Below, one piece after another: positions 57,590 through 64,000 of a stretch of DNA of 64,000 nucleotides. Each line of letters begins with the position of its first letter. Positions within the stretch are counted from its first letter, which is position 1. Location of the stretch: positions 1,370,869 through 1,434,868 of the forward strand of contig VWZL01000430.1 in assembly GCA_013396915.1 (NCBI GenBank), written 5' to 3'. Origin of the DNA: Stercorarius parasiticus. Lineage: Eukaryota; Chordata; Aves; Charadriiformes; Stercorariidae. Below the pieces are notes generated by a model. It did no database searches and was not told the origin of the DNA. It was given only the letters and a program-made list of their open reading frames with translations. Made by a program: the position numbers and the translations under genes.

Positions 57590-57950
57590 CGGCTCATTAA
57601 CGGGGTTGTTACCAGGCAGATTTCCTCACCCGATTTTCTCCTTCCCAGCCTGCGGGTCGTGGGAGGAGGGACTGCCGGTTTCCATAGCGATGCGCTTGGC
57701 TTTAATCAGTATTTCTTTCCTGGGAGAATTGATTACGAAAGGTGTCACTAAATAAGTCAGTAAATTGGATTTTTTTTATATATATATATTTTTTTTTTCC
57801 TCCCCTCTATCAGATTATATTAACGGCATCTTTGAGGTGCCGTTTGAGATCCGGGGGAAATTACCTCTTGCTTCTCACAGATGTCGGGCTAAAGAACTTA
57901 ACTGGGAGAATTAGCATCGAAATTGCCTGCGGCTTAATCCTTGTCCAAAG
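57590..57950. promoter_or_regulatory. Candidate conserved noncoding element, NKAIN1 intron 1 (f)
   Basis: It has GCTCATTAACGGGG, an RFX X-box-like GTTTCCATAGCGAT (57678-57691), GGCTTTAATCAG, GAATTGATTACG, AGATTATATTAACGG and GAATTAGCATCG. A T-rich, TA-repeat tract (57769-57799) splits it in two. Non-coding and non-repetitive otherwise. Confidence 0.43.
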
Positions 57951-58235
57951 GGGCTCGGCCACTGTGGGCTGATGGGGACATCTCGGCCAGGATTCATCCT
58001 GTCCCACCCGCCACAGGGTCTGGTGGGACTTTGAAGACTTTTGGATACTGGATTGTCGCACTCTTCCTCTTTCCAATGGCCCAAAGCTGCTTTTCTCAGA
58101 GCAGCCAGCTCCTGCTTACGCCTCATCCCAGTCCAGCCCTGGTGTTTGTCTTTGTCTCACCCCCAGGATTTGGTTTTTAGGGGGTCAGGCTCCCTGTATC
58201 TCTCCTGGTTCCCCATCTTGTTTGCTGTTCCTGTG

Positions 58236-58652
58236 GGCCTCCCAAATTTAAGCCCAATGTACCCCAGATCTAAGACCAAGATCCCTCAAATTTAACCCCA
58301 AGATCCCCCAAATTTAAGCCCAAGATCTCCCAGATTTAAGCCCAATGTACCCCAGATTTAAGCCCAAGGTCTCCCAAACTTAAGCCAAAGATCCCTTGGA
58401 TTTAAGCCCAGGATCCCCAGGTGTAAGCTGAAGATGCCTCAAATTTAAGCCCAAGATCCCTCAAATTTAAACCCCAACCCCCCAGAATTTAACCCCAAGG
58501 TCTCCCAAAGTTAACCCAAAGATTGCCCAGATTTAAGCCCAAGATGCTTCATATCTAAATTGAAGATCCCTCAATTTTAAGCCCAAGATGCCCCAAATTT
58601 AAGACCAAGATCCTGGAGATCTAAGCCCAAAATGCCCCAGATTTAAGCCCAG
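58236..58652. repeat. 22-bp AT-containing minisatellite
   Basis: About 18 units of roughly 22 bp built on ATTTAAGCCCAAGATCCCCC, with variants (AATGTACCCCAG, AAGGTCTCCCAA). It differs from the other arrays by its TTTAAG core. Confidence 0.92.
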
Positions 58653-58959
58653 CTCCCCCCAGGCTGGAGGAGGGCAGGGTGACTCCTCCCCTGCGGAGTG
58701 TTGGTGGCTCCATCCGTAAGGAGCAGCGAGTGCCCGCAGGGCTCTTCCCCGTGGGACAAGGGCTTGGGAGAGCGGTGGGGTCTCCACAGGCGGTGGGGGA
58801 TGTCCCCTCTGTCACTGCATCCCAGGGCAAACCCGCACCGGAGGAGATGCCAGCCAGTCTGGGTGCCGGTGATGCTCTGCCAGGGCCGTGGCTCCGCTCG
58901 GCATCTCTGAACTTGCAGCAACATATCCCCCTGCTCCAAACAATTCCCCATTTTTAGGG

Positions 58960-59115
58960 TTTTTTGCTCCATTTTAATTAATTCTCAGGCGCTCAGTGGC
59001 CATGCTGCTAATGTGCTTTCTGCTGCGAGGCTCCAGCGTGATGATGAGCCGTGGCTCGTTGTGGCTAATTGAGGCGCTTGATTAAACCCAATTTTCTTTA
59101 TCCAAAAGGCTCTTT
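58960..59115. promoter_or_regulatory. Candidate conserved noncoding element, NKAIN1 intron 1 (g)
   Basis: Compact unique island: CATTTTAATTAATTCTC, GCTGCTAATGTGC, GTGGCTAATTGAGGCG and CTTGATTAAACCC. Four TAAT cores lie within 130 nt, between two satellite arrays. Confidence 0.4.
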
Positions 59116-59225
59116 GTGGAATCGCAGGGGGACAGTTGCCGATGGTTCGGAGACAGGCAGTGCCTCCGAGGCTGAGCCAGGGATCAGGGATCTGTGTTGG
59201 ACTGGGGTGGGGGGGTTATTTGCTG

Positions 59226-59870
59226 TGGGATTGGATGGGATGGATGGGATGGGATAGGGTGGGATGGATGATGAGTTGGATGGGATAGGATGAGATGGAT
59301 GGAATGCATGGGATGGGATGGGATTGGTGGATAGGATGGATGGGATGCACAGGATGAATGGGATGGATAAAATGGATGGGATGGGATGGCATGGCATNGA
59401 TGGAATGCATGGGATGGGATGGGATTGGTGGATAGGATGCATAGGATGGATGAGATGGATAAAATGGATGGAATGGGGCAGGATGGATGGAATGCATGGG
59501 ATACATAGGGTTGATGGGATGGGATTGGTGGATAGGATGGATGGGATGCACAGGATGAATGGGATGGATAAAATGGATGGGATGGGATGGCATGGCATGG
59601 AACTGATGGATGGAATGCATGGGATACATAGGGTGGATGGGGTGGGATTGTGTCCTGGTTTTAGTGCTCAGCTCAGCCCAAACCACGACAGATTGATGGA
59701 TAGGATGGATGGGATGGGATGGAGTAGGATGGATGAGATGGATGGGATGGAATACATGGGATACATAGGATGGGTGGGATGGGGTTGGTGGATAAGATGG
59801 ATGGGATGGGTGGATGGATGGGATGGGGTGCAGTGGGGTTCAGTGGGGTGGGGTGGGGTGGGATGGATGG
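59226..59870. repeat. GGATG pentanucleotide satellite with about 100-bp higher-order units
   Basis: Degenerate (GGATG)n sequence. A longer unit recurs: GGATTGGTGGATAGGATG starts at 59321, 59422 and 59522, about 100 bp apart. One base is unresolved (59398). The array is interrupted by a 40-bp foreign segment at 59651-59690. Confidence 0.93.
59651..59690. mobile_element. 40-bp insertion with LTR-like termini and 5-bp target-site duplication
   Basis: The segment starts TGTCCTGGTTT and ends AAACCACGACA, near-perfect inverted 11-bp termini (one mismatch). It is flanked on both sides by GATTG (59646-59650 and 59691-59695). These ends resemble the termini of a common bird endogenous-retrovirus LTR family (TGTCCTGGTTT...), as I recall it. 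Removing the segment and one GATTG restores a satellite unit like its neighbours. It is best read as a drastically shortened LTR remnant or a miniature derivative; no coding capacity. Confidence 0.6.
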
Positions 59871-61039
59871 GACAGCAGGCTCCCCCATTCACGCTCCATC
59901 CCAGAGACCCAGCTGGGTTACGCAGGCACGGCAGGGGGCTGTACGGCCCCTTCACTCTGCTCCCAGATGGATTTGCTCCAGCCCAGCACCTGCCTTCTCT
60001 GTCCATGGCTGCCCGAGGCAGCGTGGCCAGGCTCTGCCCTGGCACCCATCGCTCCTCCTGCAGCCCCGTGCCACTGCCCATCGCCCACATCTCTTCTCTT
60101 GATTTCTCCTTGTGGCATAATTTAGGCTGAAAGTCGTAATCCAGCAAGACTCAGTCCAAATCCCATCTCTCCATGCCAACCCAGCGGCTCCAGCCCTGCT
60201 TCTGCAGGTTTGGAGCAGCTCCCAGCCCTGTGTCCTCAGGGCACAGCCTTTCTCCAGGGCTTGAGCTTCTGGACTTCTCCACCACCTCTCCGTGCCTCAG
60301 TTTCCCCATTAGACCTGCTCTGATGGAGCTGGTCAACCTGACCAGAAGAACAAACGCTCCCCAGCGCGGTGCTGAGCAGGGCTGGGCAAGACTTAGCCTA
60401 TTTTCCAGGTAAACTGAGGCATAGCAAAGCAGCGCACAGCACCCGGGCGGTGCAGGATCAGCCTTTCCCCGGCCACCACCGGCGACCTTGGTGCTTCAGC
60501 CCTGCAGGTGTGAAGGCACCTCAGCCTCATGGGACTGGATGGCTGGGTCTTGCTGGGATTGCAGCCCCATGCCTCAGTTTCCCCTCCACGGCAAGTGCTT
60601 CCTTGGGCACCACTGCTGTTCCCGGTGCACGTTGCCCCCCCAGGGACACTGCTGGCACCTCCTTACCCCATCCATGAGTGCCACCACCCCACATCCTCCC
60701 CACCAAGGGGACCCCAAGGTCCGTTTCAAGGTCGTTTGCAAGGTCAGGCTGGGTGGATGCGGAGCAGTACAAGCTCAGGGTGAACGGGCTCATCCCAGCT
60801 CCCTTCTGCGGGGAGACTTAAACGGGTTTGGAGCAATTCCAGAGGGTATGGAGCAATCCCCCATGGGAATAAAGCAGGAATAAAGTGGGAGGACACGGCT
60901 GTGGAGCCAACCTCTGACGGACAAGACGAGGAATTGAGCCGCCTCAACGTTCTCGGCTTTCTCTTGGCATCCAAATGTTTCCTTGCTGGGAGGCGAGAGA
61001 AAGCAAAACATCTCATCTCAGCTTTTAGAGGAGGGTGCA

Positions 61040-61125
61040 AATAATAGGTGTAATATTGTGTTAAACAGACGGGATATCGTATTCAAGTTAAATAGATGTA
61101 ATATTGTGTTAGAGTTAAACCGGCC
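61040..61125. repeat. Short 48-bp duplication in an AT-rich island
   Basis: The word TAATATTGTGTTA occurs at 61051 and 61099, with similar flanks (ATAGGTG / ATAGATG and GTTAAAC). Two copies, 48 bp apart. Confidence 0.7.
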
Positions 61126-61539
61126 TGCTCGCCGGGAAATTGGAAATTTGTGATGTTTGCTGGAATTAAAAAACCCTTTCAAAGTTCCTCCTGGGGTAAT
61201 GACCTGCTGTGGGTCCTCACTGGGGAGATGGGAGCCAGGGAGAGCCAAATCCCCCCGAAACCTGCAGTTTTGGGAGCCGACGGGCCCAGCGGTGGCTCGG
61301 GGCTTTGTTACAGCGGGTGTAAATCAGGGTAGTGATGGAGCATCCCTCTCCGTGTGGAAACAGCCTCTGCCCTGGGTTTCGGTGTTCCAGGCATCTCAGA
61401 GCATTGCGAAGGTTTGGGGGTGTCTTCCTGTGCCGTGCCTCAGTTTCCCCTTCCCTGTGATGGAGCCACAACAGGAGAGGGCTGGGTTTAACCTGCCTTG
61501 TGCAAAGGGCACTTTGCAACCCTTGGGCCGCATTTAGAG

Positions 61540-61585
61540 GTTATTATTATTATTATTGTTATTATTGTTATTGTTATTGCTGTTA
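61540..61585. repeat. ATT/GTT trinucleotide microsatellite
   Basis: TTATTATTATTATTATTG then alternating ATT and GTT triplets, about 15 repeats in all. Confidence 0.95.
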
Positions 61586-61850
61586 CCACCCCAACACCGC
61601 ATTTCCCAGCCCTCCTTGCACAGAATCCCTCAGGGCTGGAAGGAGCCAGGAGCACGGGTCTGGGGTGCTGGGCTTGGAGAACACCCAGCCATATGGGTGC
61701 TGGGGTCTCCTGGGGTTCCTGGGGGTGGGTGACCTTGCACCCAGGGGTGCAGCCCGCCCCGGGGGCCATATCCAGCCCATGGACCCGGTTGCCGCTGGGC
61801 TCCTGGGGCGCAGTGTCTAGACAAGCGCATCCAGCCGGGGCTGCCGCTGC

Positions 61851-61864
61851 GTTCCCATAGCAAC
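61851..61864. promoter_or_regulatory. RFX X-box-like palindrome
   Basis: GTTCCCATAGCAAC fits the X-box consensus (GTTNCC-AT-RGNAAC) at every constrained position. RFX factors bind it in ciliary and neuronal gene regulation. Occupancy is not shown by sequence. Confidence 0.45.
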
Positions 61865-62299
61865 ACTGCCGGATGCAGGGAAATGAAATAAATAACCAGG
61901 AATGGAGGCGGGGGGGGGGCAATAGGCGAGAAAAAGGAAAGCCCATGGGATGGGTGCTGGGTGCTGGGTGGGTGATGGGTGATGGGGAGCCGTGGCGAGG
62001 GACCCCGTGCACCTCAAGTGCCCACAGCCACGTCTGGAGATCTGGGATGCTTGATCCACATGCCGAGAGCTCCTAAATCCAGCGGTGTCGGCATTGGGGG
62101 GCAGAAAGGGGCTGTACAGAGGCCAGGAGCCCCCCAGACCCCACTGGCATCAATAGAGGGTTGCAACAGCTGGGGAACGACGCAATTTGCGCCTCTTTCA
62201 CCTCACTTTTTGCTCCTGCTACCTTTTGCAATGGGGCTGCTCAGTCCCAGAGCATCTTCTCAGCTGAGGGCCGCATCCTGCTCATCACTGCCCGACGCC

Positions 62300-62500
62300 G
62301 CGGAGCGAGCGAGGCTCGGCGCCTTTAATTTCTTTTCCTTTGCGATTTCAGGAAGGCTTTTTGCAAGTTGGAAGTAGGTCAAGAACTTGTTTCCAAGTCA
62401 TTAAATGAAGTCCCTGGGTTCACAGCGGTGTTTGCACCTTCTTAATAGTCAATTCGCTCGCTTGCCGCTCATGGAAATCGCAGCCAATTTCCCTAAGTGG
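62300..62500. promoter_or_regulatory. Candidate conserved noncoding element, NKAIN1 intron 1 (h)
   Basis: Unique sequence with GCCTTTAATTTC, CAAGTCATTAAATGAAG, TCTTAATAGTCAATTCG and GAAATCGCAGCCAATTTCC. The GC-rich edge at 62290 is sharp. Weaker than the islands nearer exon 1. Confidence 0.33.
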
Positions 62501-64000
62501 AGATGGGCAGCTCACAGGGACACTCCTCGGGCTCCCCCAGAGAGAAAATCAGCAAAATGCCTTAAACTGCCTCAAAAGGAGGAGTTGTGGGGGGCGGGTG
62601 AGCCTGCACAGGGTTTTCCAGGTGCTGGGGGGGCTCAGGGTGGGGATGCGCACCCCATAGCATCCTTCGGTTGCAAAATGGGGCTGGGAGCTGGGCTTTG
62701 TGTTCCCTCCTGGGGGTGGGGGCAGGATCCGACTGGTTCCCAGGAGCCCCCTGTGCTTCATCTGCCCCAATGATGCTCCATCTGCTGTGGGAAATGTCCC
62801 TTATGGGGACCGACAGCATCGGGCATCACGCTAGCGGGCCAAATCCTGCCCCATAGCTCTGCCCGGGGGGTGTATTTTCCCTAAACCCCAACATTTTTTT
62901 GGCCCAACTTCCTAGAAACAGGACATTTCTACCCAAAACAACCAGGCCAGGCTTGGCAGTCGGGAGCGATGCTCTCGTAGCATCTTTGGACGCAGCACAG
63001 AGGGGAATGGGAGGCGGCGTTAAAAGCCCAAATCTCTTCCAAAACACAGCGAAATGAGAAGTTAAATCCCCGGCGAGCCCCAGGCATATGGCGTGCGGGA
63101 GGAAATCACCCGGCTGAAGGATAATAACCCATCGGGGGGTACCATGGTCTGGCTCCACTCCTGCCACGCCGCAGCGCCGAGGGCAGAGGGTTTATTTGAG
63201 CCCGAGGTGCAGATGCTGCTGCAGAGATGAAGGGCAGCCGGCAGCCGGGAGCAGCATCCTGCCTGCGCTGCTGCTCTGGCCGTGCCGCCACCAACAAAAA
63301 AAGGCAGCTGGATCGTCAGGGCTTTTCAAATCTTTAGGGAGAATATTTCCAGGGGGAGAACATCCTTTTTTTTTTTTTTTCTGGGATGGAAACTACTTCT
63401 CATCTATGTTTTTTTTCCCCCCTTTCTGGGAAAAATTGCGGGGGGAAATATCCCCTTTCCCTGCCTGCATGGCTTGGTGAAGACCCTTGGAAGGGCAATG
63501 GGCAGGTTTGCTCCTGCCTGCAAATATCAGAGCCACCTCCCCAGGGAGCAGCAGAAAAGCTGTGGTTTTGGTGATGGGGAAAAAAAAATCCCTAAAAATC
63601 CCCTTTTCCCCAAGCTCTATCCCCTTGGGGCAGCTTCTGGCTCCCGGTGCATTCAACCACCAAAAATTCTGGAGCAAGACCCCATTCCCGCGGGGATGCC
63701 GGGTGCTGGAGCATGGCTGAGATTCCCCCCACTGCGGGGTGTCCTGTGGAGGGGTTCACCCCTCTGTCCCCTCCCTCCCCATGGAGCTCCCACGGGCTCT
63801 GGGGGTCCTGCATCCCGTCTGGCAGCGGGGATGTGTCGGGCTGCTTCCCATCCTGCTGAAAATGAGGTGGTTGGGGGTGCGTGGGATGGAGGGTGCTGCC
63901 ACGCAGCCAGGCGGGATGTGACACGTGACACGTGTGACACGCATGCTCACGCGTGTGATGCCCAAGCGGCCCGTCCGGCGGGATGCTGGGGAGGGGGGAC

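Larger units (their letters stand above)
44968..64000 (+). other. NKAIN1: NKAIN1 intron 1 (5' 19 kb)
   Basis: GC-rich intron with many long but unsupported open frames, four tandem arrays, one large inverted repeat, one gap and several AT-rich regulatory-like islands (listed separately). No CR1 copy is visible here, unlike the upstream 45 kb. Stretches with nothing recognisable: 46.1-49.1, 50.3-51.3, 51.5-52.4, 53.3-54.6 and 62.5-63.9 kb. Confidence 0.75.

Overview
This is 64 kb of a bird genome, probably a gene-dense, GC-rich microchromosome. The evidence is spliced vertebrate genes, seven 5'-truncated CR1 LINE copies (the dominant bird retrotransposon), many GC-rich minisatellites and assembly gaps in CpG-rich promoters. 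The gene order FABP3(+) - ZCCHC17(-) - SNRNP40(+) - NKAIN1(+) is the human 1p35 order read in the opposite direction. From memory, this block lies on chromosome 23 in chicken. I do not name a species.

Layout. 1-3.0 kb: exons 2-4 of FABP3 (heart fatty-acid-binding protein); exon 1 lies before the window. 4.0-22.4 kb: the complete ZCCHC17 coding sequence on the minus strand (7 coding exons, 240 residues), convergent with FABP3, with three CR1 copies in its 10.9-kb last intron and an old hAT-like element in an earlier intron. 22.4-23.7 kb: a CpG-rich divergent promoter shared by ZCCHC17 and SNRNP40, cut by a 579-N gap that hides SNRNP40 exon 1. 23.66-33.9 kb: SNRNP40 exons 2-10, giving 310 residues that match human residues 48-357 without a length change. 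34-44 kb: intergenic DNA with three CR1 copies, several minisatellites and AT-rich islands that look like conserved noncoding elements. 44.9 kb: the first coding exon of NKAIN1, in a CpG island beside a second gap. 45-64 kb: NKAIN1 intron 1, GC-rich, with AT-rich homeodomain/octamer/RFX-motif islands, a 300-bp-arm inverted repeat, and 22-bp, 43-bp and GGATG-based satellites.

The genes do not form one pathway. FABP3 carries fatty acids in the cytosol, ZCCHC17 is a nucleolar/RNA-binding protein, SNRNP40 is a U5 snRNP WD40 protein and NKAIN1 is a neuronal Na,K-ATPase-interacting membrane protein. Housekeeping splicing/RNA genes share the divergent promoter, while the regulatory-looking islands cluster around the neuronal gene.

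Most unusual observations: a 40-bp insertion with LTR-like ends and a 5-bp target-site duplication inside the GGATG satellite (59651-59690); a large imperfect inverted repeat carrying an assembly gap in one arm (about 55.03-55.84 kb); a nearly identical inverted pair of CR1 copies (37.75 and 38.88 kb); and three RFX X-box-like palindromes spread through NKAIN1 intron 1. I found no undescribed protein-coding system. Long open frames in the GC-rich parts are compositional. Family identities come from recall of known proteins; no database search was run.
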